From contig NC_063176.1 of NCBI RefSeq assembly GCF_023159225.1, positions 32,219,786 through 32,283,785 on the forward strand: 64,000 nt of DNA, in the 5' to 3' direction. The notes under the pieces were generated by a model, which ran no database searches, was not told the DNA's origin, and was given only the letters and a program-made list of their open reading frames with translations. This document shows, in pieces, positions 32,190-42,827 of this stretch (position 1 is its first letter; the number at the start of each line of letters is the position of its first letter). This stretch comes from Perognathus longimembris pacificus. Its lineage: Eukaryota > Chordata > Mammalia > Rodentia > Heteromyidae. Both the position numbers and the translations under genes were made by a program.

Positions 32190-34785
32190 ACTTTAATTAA
32201 TTTCCTAAACTTAGAGAAGTTAGTGAGGATCTCTTGGTAAATGCCATACAATGCTTATTTCAACATTTTCTCATGAAATGCACTCTGCTTTTCTTTCAGG
32301 TGAGTTCTCAGTCTATCCCTTGAACTTAAAGTTTGTAGCTAACCCTGGTGAGTAAGTTCTCCAAATGCTTCCATCTTTTTACTTTCTATGTCAGCTTCTT
32401 TGTGCATTTCAATTTACTGGATACAAACAACCATGCATTCACTCTGCATGGAAGACTGCTCTTCAGGAGACAGCTTTCTTATTGCATTCAGAGGTGACCT
32501 AAAAGTGTACATTTCCTCATGGCCAATAATTAAAAAAAAAATAGAAGTAAAGATTTTCTGTAGGAAAATGTTTAGGATGTTTTCTTGTATTCTGTTGAAC
32601 ATATATCCTTCCTTGATTTCCAGCCTTTTTTGTTTTCTTTTCTGGTTTCTTCTGGAAATACAGTCTCAATTCTTAGGTTATGGATTCTATTCCAGGGTTG
32701 TTTCTGGGGAACCTGATTTCAGGTCACAGGTCAGGTGTCCTAGTCCTGAATCAGTTTGTATTTCACGTTGTATTGCTATGAGTTTATGATGTAGGACTGG
32801 TAACCAGTAAACCTCATAAGATAAAGCAAGATTTCCATGAGAATCCTATGAGAGAGAATGCTGGTCTTCCTTCAGGAAACTGAAGATTAGAGGCTATATA
32901 GTCATGAGTACCCACAGCTAGTTTTTCTGCCTGCTGGAGAGCTGAGACAAAGCTTGAAGGAGAATCAAACTGAGCAAAGTGGTGGGGAGAAAACAGATGC
33001 CTTGGATATTATTTAACTGTACATCCAGCTGTGGCTAAAGTTAGCCCTATCTCTGAACTTCTCAGCTACAGGAGCCAAACATTTCTATTTTTCCTTATTC
33101 AAGGCTGGCTCACATCCTTTAAAAAATAGGAATGATTAATGATGAATTGAGGAAACTGGATTTTTTTTTCCCTTGTTAGAGATAAAGTAGAAAGCTCAGA
33201 AGCTTTTCCTCTCAGCAAAAAATGATTTAAAAAACTCTTTGGACTTAATATTAAAAGTTAAGGAATAATTCATTACCATGTAAGCTATTGACTTAAATAT
33301 TTGTCCAAAGATATAAAAAGACTATGTAATATCATTTTTGTACTGATAAATATTCCAACTTTGGCAGAAAAAAATTACCTTGTAAAATTAGTGCAATACA
33401 ATATTGCAAAGGATCTTTTTTTTTTTGCAAAGAATCTTATTCACTGTTGTACACATTGTTTTAAGTAGTATACTATTACTATTTTTAAATATGGAGAGAA
33501 GTGTGACATGAACAATGTGTGTGTATTATAGTGGGTTTTTATTTTTACCATAAACATAGCTACTATGCTTTTATTCTTTTCAAAAACTTATTAAGTAATT
33601 GTACAGAGAGTTTACAATTTCATAGAACAGGTTATCAGTACAATGCATCTTAATTTTACAGTGTGAACAAATATTTAGTTGTATGTGATTGAGACCAAAG
33701 CACTAGTATGTTACAGGAGACAAAGAATTTCTTCAATGAATTTATAAGGAAAATGGCACAATGGAGGAAAAATTAACGCATTGCACATACATGGCCTAAT
33801 ATTTAAAGTAAATGTATTGATTATATAATTAGTTAATAAAGCAATATCTCATTAATTTTCTAGAAGAAATTAATTTACATCACAACTTTAAATGTAAAGT
33901 GATTTGAGAAAGATATATTCTGTCAAATAAAAGAAGCTAGGGAGACTATGCTATTGTAAAATAAGCTGTAATTAAAAACAAAGAATACCACCAAAAATAA
34001 AAGACGGATAGCACCTAATGTTAAGGGGGTCCTTCCATCAAAAAGGCACAATAATTCTTAATATGAGTGTGACATTAGTCAAACTTGAAGGGATACTCCT
34101 TGTGCATTCAAAATCAAAAGAATCAGGATAAAATCAAGATACAGTAAAATCATTTCAATGAAAGTGAAAAATATATGTAGATAGAAATATTTCTGGAAAG
34201 AAAAATTCAAAAATTTAGTATTAGTTAATTATGGAACACAAGGTATTGATTTTTTGTTTCTTTTTATTTACTTTTTTGCTGTGACACCACTAGAACAATT
34301 ATGTAATAATCTAAATAAAATTAGTTTTAATAAAAAGGTAAAGTAAATCAGTAACACAGATAATATTATCCAACCTTATTATAACTGGAGACATGCATAT
34401 ACAAGTAGAAATTCATTATGCTGTCCTAATTGCTGTGATTTATTATTAACACATGGTACAATTTCTGAGAAACATCCATCACTGAGAATATAAGGACAGG
34501 TGAAAAGAAATTCCTAAATACTTCAGAACGGAGGTCAAGAAATCTTGAACACTGCCAACAGTTCCATATTCTGTATGGTTTGAAAACGTGCTTTCTGAAA
34601 AGACAGGGGCTTAAATAATTTAGAATAGACAACCTTTTCCTTCAGAGTACATAGCTACCGACGAGACTATATGGGTTCTTTCCTGAACATTTTACTAGTA
34701 ATTTTGCTTGAAATGGATGCCTAGTGTTCAGTTCCTCGTGATTTTAATTAGGAATCATTTCCATTTAGTTTTATAAATTAATTTA
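32190..34785. other. Mostly single-copy AT-rich DNA, one candidate short exon
   Basis: A 48-base segment at 32300-32347 is bounded by good splice signals (see separate entry). At 33590-33655 there is a faint match to the antisense L1 tail (attgtacagagagtttac). Nothing else is supported in 2.6 kb. Confidence 0.4.
32300..32347 (+). other. Candidate 48-base exon bounded by splice consensus
   Basis: Preceded by a pyrimidine tract and AG (tgcttttctttcag, ending 32299) and followed by a strong donor (gtgagtaag from 32348). It is a multiple of three and open in one frame (EFSVYPLNLKFVANP) while the other two contain early stops. The peptide is not one I recognise. Splice-like motifs arise by chance often, so this is a suggestion only. 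Confidence 0.2.
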
Positions 34786-35217
34786 CTGTATTGTTATTGT
34801 AGAAGTGATATACAAAAGGATTACAATAACATTGGTCAAGAAATGAGGACATATCCTTTCATTTTGAGTCTTCTGTTCCCTCACTCTCTCCCAGTCCCCC
34901 CATCCCCTCATCTCTACCTATGAGCTGTAGAGTTTACTTTCACCAGTATGCAGTGAGCTTCTCTGCTGCACTTTTCATCCTTTTTCCTCCAAGTTCTATT
35001 CGCTCCCTCCAACCTCTCCAGATGCTACACAAGTGAATACAGCATACATAAGGAAAAGAAGACAGAATCATCAAAAATATAAATCAAAGAGGGCACTAGG
35101 CAATGGAAAGGTCTTCCATATTCATGGATAGGTAGAATCAATATTCTGAAAATGGCCATACTGTCAAAATTTTAAATTAAGAGAAAAACAGAGAGGTCTC
35201 TTAATACCATATTTTGG

Positions 35218-35312
35218 AGTATATATATATATACATATATACATATATGTATATATATATGTGTGTGTATATATATATATACACATATATAGTCACATAC
35301 ATACATATATAT
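35218..35312. repeat. (TA)n / (TATACA)n microsatellite
   Basis: About 95 bases of atatatac, atatgt and gtgtgtat mixtures, largely self-complementary. Confidence 0.9.
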
Positions 35313-35771
35313 ATAATTTTATATTAATACCAAGGGGCACATAGGCATTGCACTTTTGTGTTTCTCTGTTAGGAGTATCACCTTTCATCTACTTGTGTCT
35401 GAATATCAAGAGTCATGTATAATTTGTCATATCCCAATGTATTTTAGGTCTAATTTCTGTATATCAGAGAGAACATGGGCCATTTGTCTCTCTCAGCTTG
35501 GCTTACCTCACTTAACATGATATATTCTAGTTCCATCCATTTCCCTGCTAATGACATTATTTTATTCTTTCTAGTGGCTGTGTCAAATTCCATTCTGCAT
35601 ATTTGACACAGTTTTTGGATACACTCAGCTATTGTAGAGCATCTGGGCTGATTTCATACCTTAGCTATGGTGAATAGTGTGACAATGAAAATGGATGAGC
35701 AGGTAACCTTATCATATCCTGGTTTGTGATACTCAGGATAGATTCCTAGGAGTCGTATGGCTGAGTTGAGG

Positions 35772-35831
35772 TAAGGTCTATGTTTAGCTTTTTGAGGAAC
35801 CTAAGGTCTATGTTTAACCTTTTGAGGAACC
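35772..35831. repeat. 30-bp tandem duplication inside L1
   Basis: taaggtctatgtttagcttt... is repeated immediately, with two mismatches (35772-35801, 35802-35831). The undamaged L1 copies have one unit. Confidence 0.75.
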
Positions 35832-36706
35832 TCAGACTACTTTCCAGAGTGATTCTACTAGTTTACATTTCCACCAGCAGGAAGTAGGGTTCCTTTTTCC
35901 CCACATCCCCACCAGCATTTGTTGCTTGAACTCACAATGTTGGCCAGTCTAACTAGAGTGAGATGGAATCTCAGTGTTGTTTTGATTTGCATTTTCTTTA
36001 TGGCCAGAGATGATGATCATTTCCTCATGTGACTTTTATGCCTTTGTTTTTGTTTTGCCATTCTTATGTCTTGTTCCAAGAAGTCTCCATAACTCCCTTG
36101 ACCATTTCATTGGTTTATTCAGTTTGGGAAGGGTTAGTTTCTTGAGTTCCTTGTATACATTGGATATTAGTCCTTTGTTGGATAAAATTCTCTGTTGGCA
36201 GTCTTTCAAGTTTGGTATCTATGTCCTTGGCTGTGCAGAAATTTTATTTTTATATAGTCCCACTTCTGAAGTCTCATGGGACACTTTTCAAGAAATGTCT
36301 ACCTCTACTTATAAATTCTAATAGTTCTCCAACACTATCTTGTAGGTTTCAAAGTTTCAGGTCTGACATTGTGGTTATTTATCCATTTTGAATTGATATT
36401 AGTGAATGGTGACAAACAGGATCTGCTTTTAGTTTTCTGAATATGGTTGTCCAGTTTTTCCAACACAAATCATTGAAGAAGAAGCTACCTCTTTTTTTAA
36501 CCACTATCTGTCACTTGGTCCCTTATCAAATACTATATAACTATAAGTGTATGGTCTTCTAATCTGTTCAATTGATCTTTGGGTCTATTTTTGTGCCACT
36601 ACCAAGCTGTTTTTGTTATTATAGCTCTCTGTAGGAGAGTTTGCTTTTTTTTTTTTTTTTTGGTCTGGAATTGCTTTGGCTATTCTAAGTCTTTTGTTTT
36701 TCCACA

Positions 36707-36985
36707 TGAATTAGGGAAGGAAAGAGGAACATCAAAATGGTAAGACAAAGGATAAAGGGCGAACCAATGCAACATTAGTACTCACGAGACAATATGTTGG
36801 ATATTAACTATACAACTTGGGAAGCAAGTGGACTGGGGGAGGAAAGGTGGGAGAAAAACGAGGGACTGAGTAACAAGTATGACAAGAAGTGTACTCACTA
36901 CCATACGTATATAACTGTAATCCCTCTGTATATCACTTTGACAGTAAATAAGTAATTATTCAGAAAAAAGAATAAAATAAAATTA
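36707..36985 (+). mobile_element. LINE-1 3' UTR fragment inserted in the old L1
   Basis: gggaaggaaagaggaacatc ... ctgtatatcactttgacag and an A-rich end, in sense orientation and between two antisense L1 pieces. About 850 bases of the host L1 are missing at this place, so the insertion was accompanied by a deletion. Confidence 0.8.
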
Positions 36986-39900
36986 AAAAATTGTTTTTTG
37001 ATTCTGTTAGTTAATATCTTGTTGTGGAGTTTTGTGTCTGTGTTCATCAGAGAAATTGGTCTGTAGTTCTCTGTTTTTGTTCAATCCTTACTTGGTTTTG
37101 GGATGAGTATGATACTGGCTTCGTAGAGTGAGTTTGAAATTGCTCCTTCTGTTTCTTTTTCAGGGAAAATCTTGAAGCGTACTGGTGTTAGCTCATCTTC
37201 AAAAATCTATAGAATCCATTCAGGTCTTGGCCTTTCCTTCTGGGAAGACTTCTAATTATTTCCTTAATCTCATTGTGAGTTATTGCCCTGTTTAACTGAC
37301 TAATATTTTCTAGGTTCAGCTCAGGCATTTTGTATGTCTCTAGAAATTTGTCCATTTTTACTAGGTTATCCTTTTTTTTTGAGTACAGATTTTGAAAGTA
37401 GTCCTTTATAATCATTTGTATTTCTTGGATTTTTTTTGTAATGTTTCCTGTTTTACTGATTTGAATCTCCTATCTTTTCATCCTAGTGGTCTGTCAATTT
37501 TAATAGATTTTCCAAAGAGCCAGATATTGTTTCATTGATTTCTATGTATAGCATATTACTCTCTTTTATTAATTTTTTCCTTAATCATTGCTATCTCTCT
37601 CCACCTAGAAGTTTGGGGTTTGGTTTGTTCTTGTTTTTCTAGCAATGTTAGTTGCATCATGAAGTTATTTATCTGAACTGTTTATGCTTTCTTTTTATGT
37701 GCACTTAGAGCTATAAACTTTCTTCTCAGCACTGCTTTTGTTGTAGTTCAGTTTTCATTTTCATTGAATTATAAGAACTTTCCTGTTTCTTCTGTGACCT
37801 GTGTGTCATTCAGTAGTTTGTTAATCATTCTCCTGGTGTTCGAGTGTTTTCTGCAATAAGTTTTGTTGTTGAGAACTAGTTTGATTCCACAGGATGCAAG
37901 GAATCATCTCCATCCAGTTGCCAAAAGGGTTTGTTTAATGTATTTAGGTGTTCCATTGTATTTTTTACATAATTATTGACCACTGTGATTTCCTCTTCAT
38001 GGTTGAATCACTTTATTAATATGTAATGGCCTTCCTTATCTCTTCATTCAGATTTTAAGAAAAAATATATTTTATACATGCTATTCATGTATTCGTGCAG
38101 GGTGTATTGCATAAATGATCTTTTTTTCCATCCCTTCACTTGGAATTTGCTTTTCTTTCACAGTGAGGTGGGTCTCTTGGAGGCAACAAATAGATGTATC
38201 TTATTTTCTGATTCATTATATTGCTCTACTTCTTTTGTTTGGGGTATAAATTCGCTAATTTAAGGTTATTATGGAGCAATGGTTCATGCTTCCTGCATTT
38301 TAATGATACCCTATGCTTTGTTTCTTTCCTCCTCCTATGCTTACTAAATTAGTTTTCAAGTGATTTTTGTTGAATGTGTTTCTCTTTACTACTCTTTGTA
38401 ATACTGGTGTAGTGTTCATGAATTCCTTTAGTTTTTGTTTGTCATTGAAGGTTTTAGTTTCATTGTCAGTTTGGAATGATAGCTATGTTGGGCACTCTAG
38501 TTCAAGTTGGCAATTCTTGATCTTCAGGACTTGAATTATACCATTCCAGGCTGTCCTTGCAGTGAGGGTTCGGGTGGACAGATTTTCCTTCCATTGAAAT
38601 TATTCATTATTTTTCATTCTTTTATTTTTCATCATTTAAAATTACTTACTTGTTTTTAAGTTCAAGGTTTTCACTATGTTGTGTCTAAAAGTATTTCTTC
38701 TTAGATCCTGTAGCCTGTGAGTTCTGTATGACTTTGTCATGTGGGTGAGATTTTTTTCTCTTGATACTGGGGAAGTTTTCTGTTGGTATTTCCTTTAATT
38801 TTGAATTCTTCCTCCTTACCATCCCAGCAATGCAGATATTTTATGGTTTGCCTGAGTCTTCCAATTCTTGGATTTCCCTTTGAAATGTTGTGTTTTTTCA
38901 ATGCCTTGATTTTTGTTCTAATTACTCGTCTTACCCTCAACTTTTGATACTCTATTTTCCATTTCACTTATTGCATCTCTCATGCTTTCAACTGTAGTTT
39001 GTAATAGGGAAATTGAAATTTTCATGCTACCAAGTTCTTTGTTTAGGTCAGTTCTAATAGTGTTAATTTCATCTTTTTAATGAGTCATGTAGAATTTTTA
39101 TTTTTCTCCCCATGTATTTTTGTATGACCTGTACATTCCTTATAATTTTCTCCTTGCATTTGTTTGTCTATAGCCCTTTTTATTTTGTCTGCCAATTCCT
39201 TATCAACACTTTAGTGGTTCATTTATTCTCTATCTCTTCTTATTCACTCTCATTAGGGTCATTCCCTGGATTATTACTGGCTTTTTTTATTTGTTTTGTT
39301 GTCTTTATTATTCATGAATTTTGTAATCTTTCATTGTGATCTTAACATTTTGGTACAGGGATTGTCAGAGTCTTCAGGTAGTAGTGAAGTGTGCTGGTTG
39401 TGTGTGGTTTGCAGGAAGGATCTCTGTCATATTTAGCATTTGGCAATTTTCATCTCCAGTTGGTGAAAATATTGTAATGTGTCCAGGTCAGTTGTTAAAG
39501 CTCTGTGTTGAGTGAGGCAGCCTGATGTCCTGGCCTAAGTTTAGGCCCATTGGGGAATTCCCATTATGTGCCACATACCATTCTGTAGCTTGGCCTAGAT
39601 CTGTCTCTGACAGGTTGCTTCTGGCTAGTCATAGTTGGGACATCTTCCTGGCCCACATCCTGGCTTTTGTCTATTTCCAGATGGTCCAGGAGCAATGTTC
39701 CAGCATGTGGACCTTATTTGAACCCTGGAAGGGAGACTGTCGCCCCAACCACCGTGGTAGCCACTATGCTTTAACAGGTTTTCCCCTCGTGAGTCCTGAA
39801 TTACGACAATTGTCAGCCTCAGAGGCAGCAGGCTCACACAGAGCAGTATGAGGAAATTGCCCCACTTGAGTTCGAGATTGGTGACTTCTCAAGTTCTGAG

Positions 39901-40722
39901 CTGGAGTCTACTTTCCATGTGGTGAGAAGCTGCATTCTAATCTCTGTGACTGGTGAGAGTCTTTAGGGAGGAGGTTTCCTATAAGGGAGGGAAGGGAAAT
40001 CTTCCCCATTCCCCATTCTAGTCTCAGAAAGCAGTCCATCCCAGCTCCAGTACTGAATTGAGACAAGTATGTGCCTGGAAGGGGGTGGGATCCCAGAGTG
40101 GTGCAAGGAGATTGTCCCTGTTTTCTTTTAGCAGATCAGGTTTTTCTGTTGGCAGCTAGGGCTGCGGGAAATGTATAGTCCCAATGTCCAACCAATATTT
40201 ATCTCTCAGAAGGGACATGTAGAAGGGCTCTGGCCCCTTTGCCCTCTTCAAGTATAGTGTTCCTTGTCAGGAGGGAGGGAGGGTGGGTTCTGGACTGAGC
40301 ATGCTGGGTAACCACAGTGCTGGTGAGCCATAGGAGGTATCCCTGGCAGGGTACTCACAGTTCCTAGTATTGGTTTTGAACATTGTGGTGAAAGTTTTCT
40401 GCATTTGGCTTCAGCAGTCTTGTGTTGCTGATCACTGTTACTCTCTGCACTGGATAGCGTTCTGGTGCAACGCTGGGGCAGCTGTCATGGCTTAGTTGCA
40501 CTGCAGGTAAAGGATGGTGGTTGGCAGAACAGCACTCCACAGTTTTCTCTCCTTGTGTGTTAGGTAGAAGTTGTTTTTCATTCTTATGATCCTCTCTGTT
40601 TATTCTTTCCATGTTGTCAGTCTCTTGTGGTGAAGTATATGTTAGGACCCTGAACCTGTTTGATCAGAGAGAGCTAAGGTGATTCACAATTGCTTTGCTA
40701 CCATGTCTTGCTCTTTCCCCAA
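36986..40722 (-). mobile_element. Old LINE-1, 5' half (antisense): RT, endonuclease, ORF1, 5' UTR
   Basis: Reading on the minus strand from 40722: a GC-rich 5' UTR-like part (ending near 39350), ORF1-like sequence (a basic frame at 38737-38967, with the arrangement of the ORF1 RNA-binding region), and ORF2 with an EN-to-RT linker (37188-37415, starting MIIKDYFQNLY and containing NEIKEIIRSLP). At 37010-37100 it reaches the start of the RT domain, matching 6963-7060 of the younger copy. The whole element with 34790-36706 would be nearly full length (~5.7 kb without the insert). No frame longer than ~110 codons survives. Confidence 0.75.
38737..38967 (-). pseudogene. L1 ORF1 remnant
   Basis: A 76-codon basic frame (many Lys/Arg) lying between ORF2 and the 5' UTR of the old minus-strand L1, where ORF1 belongs. 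ORF1p is a trimeric RNA-binding chaperone of ~340-380 residues. Only a degraded piece is readable, and the identification rests mainly on position. Confidence 0.45.
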
Positions 40723-40864
40723 TTTTTGTTTCACAAAATCTACTCCTGCAGAATATTAAAGCGGGGTTGGGGGGGGGGGATATTCATTTAAAAAAAGGAA
40801 GAAGACACAAGGAATTTATGGGCTTTGTCTCTGTGTTAGAAAACCCATGTCTTAATTCTGAGTC

Positions 40865-41064
40865 TTTTTTTTTTGCCAGTCCTGGGCCTTGGACTCAGGG
40901 CCTAAGCACTGTCCCTGGCTTCTTTTTGCCCTAGGCTAGCACTCTACCTCTTAAAACACAGCGCCACTTCTGCCGTTTTCTATATATGTAGTACTGGGGA
41001 ATCGAACCCAGGGCTTCATGTATAGGAGGCAAGCACTTCTACCACTGGGCCATATTCCCAGCCC
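40865..41064 (-). mobile_element. Dimeric SINE
   Basis: T-run, gccagtcctgggccttggac, the complement of the two monomers, and the end ggccatattcccagccc. Several substitutions; no clear flanking duplication. Confidence 0.88.
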
Positions 41065-41658
41065 TTCAATATGTTATTAACAGCTAAATTCTAATGGTCA
41101 AAAGAAATGATCACTGTCACAACTGATGTTTAGGGAAATTAAATTTTTTCTCCTGTCTACCAACAGCTTATTCCAAATGAACAAGTAAACTCTGAAGAGC
41201 TCCTTATGCCCACTGTTCTACATTTTGCTCTCCAGGCATACAGGGCAACTTCTTGGAAAGCTAATCTCAAGCAGTAGAGAAATCCTCAAAGGTCACATAT
41301 TGTATTGCATGTCAGAGGCACTGGGGTAATCCATTAGCAAGCATTTCATCTAGCTACAGATGTGAGATGACCTACAACCTATCAACTGAACATCAGAACA
41401 GATTAGGAGCCCAACATTGAGCATCTGCCAGTCCAAGTGAATAAATTGCCATTTGCACTTGGATCACATAAAAATGTTCCATCATAACCCAAGAACAGCC
41501 ACTTTAAGATCAAACTTACCAGCATGAAGGCAATGTCCTGAGATCTTTTTCGAGATTCATTACAAGCATAATGAAGTTAGTGTTTAAGCAAATTAGTGAC
41601 TTATACGACATCGTGATAACACATGGGTTAATAGTTCTACGTATTTTACTTTGTTTTA
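41065..41658. other. No gene recognised
   Basis: Single-copy DNA immediately upstream of the provirus. A 72-codon frame at 41571-41789 runs into the LTR and is incidental. Confidence 0.4.
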
Positions 41659-42127
41659 TGTCAGGAGGCAAACTTGCAGCTAAATTCTTCCTGACCTCTG
41701 GCTGTGTTTTCAAGGACGTGCAAGGACATGGCTTCATGGAAAATTGGAAATGCTTTACTATGTCTGCCATGAGTCCATTCTTATGTTAACCCAACTCTCC
41801 TGTCTTAACTACCATCAGGTATTGCTCTGGAGTCCATTCTTATATTAACCAACCTCACCCTGTCTTAGCTATGTCGGGTATTGCTAACTTCAAGCCTTTT
41901 TGTGTTCTGGAATTTTAAGCCTATGCTGTTTCCTGGTTTTCAAACTGCATTTATCCTGGAAGTTAAGAATAAACCTGGCTGCAGTCTTGAGTTACAATCT
42001 TGAGATGCAGACCTCCCGTACCCCATCTTTGCCTCTTGTCTTTTTTCTCTCGTCTTGTATTTTTCCTTTTCTTTAATCCTTGCCCCCCTCATTCAGGATT
42101 TCCTTTTCACTGCCGGCTGGCTCGGCA
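41659..42127 (+). mobile_element. 5' LTR of the provirus
   Basis: Starts tgtcaggaggcaaacttgc and ends gctggctcggca. U3 has a 59-bp tandem duplication (41771-41829, 41830-41888), then AATAAA at 41968-41973, then a pyrimidine-rich U5. The same layout is in the 3' copy. No clear TATA box was found; the U3/R boundary was not assigned. Confidence 0.93.
41771..41888 (+). repeat. 59-bp tandem duplication in LTR U3
   Basis: gagtccattcttatgttaac... is followed by gagtccattcttatattaac..., with several substitutions between units. It is also present in the 3' LTR (48521-48580, 48581-48640), so it existed before integration. Duplicated U3 segments in retroviruses are often enhancers. Confidence 0.88.
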
Positions 42128-42131
42128 GATG

Positions 42132-42149
42132 TGGCACTCGAACAGGGAC
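42132..42149 (+). promoter_or_regulatory. Primer-binding site, lysine-tRNA type
   Basis: tggcactcgaacagggac lies four bases after the LTR end. It differs at two positions (5 and 7) from the site complementary to the 3' end of tRNA-Lys3 used by several betaretroviruses and lentiviruses. Both differences are transitions. Reverse transcription of the family starts here. Confidence 0.85.
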
Positions 42150-42186
42150 CTGAACACCTGGGACAACGGCAGAGGACCCCGCTCAG

Positions 42187-42192
42187 GTAAGG
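42187..42192 (+). promoter_or_regulatory. Leader splice donor
   Basis: ctcag|gtaagg, exon end at 42186. It is placed between the primer-binding site and gag, where retroviruses splice to make env RNA. Confidence 0.6.
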
Positions 42193-42235
42193 ACGGCCAA
42201 TCACTTGGGAAGGAGAGTGGGAGAGAGAGAGAGTA

Positions 42236-42827
42236 TTGTCGAGAGTAAGAAATTATGGGATAAAGTATAGGTTGCATGCTATACGTGCAGGCCCCCAAAG
42301 GCATGCTTCATGCCGGGCAGTGAAATTTGGCCAAAGTCACTTAGAACGTTTCTTTTACTTTATTGAGGAAGCATGCACCCAGTTCCTGGAGGAAGGAACC
42401 AATAACTTAGAAACTTGGCAGAAAATTGAAAAAAAGAAGAAGAAGAAGAAGAAGAAGAAGAAGAAGAAGAAGAAGAAGAAGAAGAAGAAGAAGAAGAAGA
42501 AGAAGATTCAGGAACATTATGATGCAAATGGCCCTGAGAAAACCCCCAGTGGATGCTATTATTCTTTGGTATCTGGTCCGAGATTGCTTAGATCCTACAC
42601 ATGAACAGATTAAATTCAATCAATCGATTGGAGAAACTGAACAGGGACCTGATGAGTGTTGCCCAGCCCCAGGAGCGTATGCTGCTGCCTGGGAAGAGCT
42701 GAGAAAATTAATAAGATCTGAACCCAATGGGCTAGATCTTAAGGAAGACTCAGATGGCTCAGACACCAAGGAGAAATTATACAATGAGCCTACTAAAGAT
42801 AGATTGACCCATGTTGAGAATGTTTAA
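42236..42827 (+). pseudogene. gag: gag remnant (matrix region) with an AAG expansion
   Basis: The first part reads in one frame (42236-42430, with FYFIEEACTQFLEEG), the second in another (to 42827, with WYLVRDCLDPTHEQIK), as in the matrix domain of betaretroviral Gag. Matrix directs assembly at or near the membrane. A pure AAG run of about 24 units (42433-42505) sits between the parts and adds poly-Lys or poly-Arg depending on frame. A frame change follows near 42550. Capsid and nucleocapsid are not present. No initiator in the family's usual context could be fixed. The identification is from pattern memory and is moderate. Confidence 0.62.
42433..42505 (+). repeat. (AAG)n microsatellite inside gag
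   Basis: About 24 uninterrupted AAG units. It separates the two recognisable Gag segments. Confidence 0.95.

Larger units (their letters stand above)
34790..36706 (-). mobile_element. Old LINE-1, 3' half (antisense)
   Basis: From the antisense tail (attgtagaagtgatatac) through the pyrimidine-rich complement of the 3' UTR tract, then ORF2 C-terminal and RT-distal sequence to ttttccacatgaatta. An interrupted AT-dinucleotide microsatellite lies in it (35218-35312), and a 30-bp tandem duplication at 35772-35831. More diverged than the 7-9 kb copy. Together with 36986-40722 it is probably one long element. Confidence 0.8.

Noticed and set aside
42407..42619. Poly-Leu, poly-Lys and poly-Arg proteins
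   Set aside because: Translation of the AAG microsatellite in different frames.
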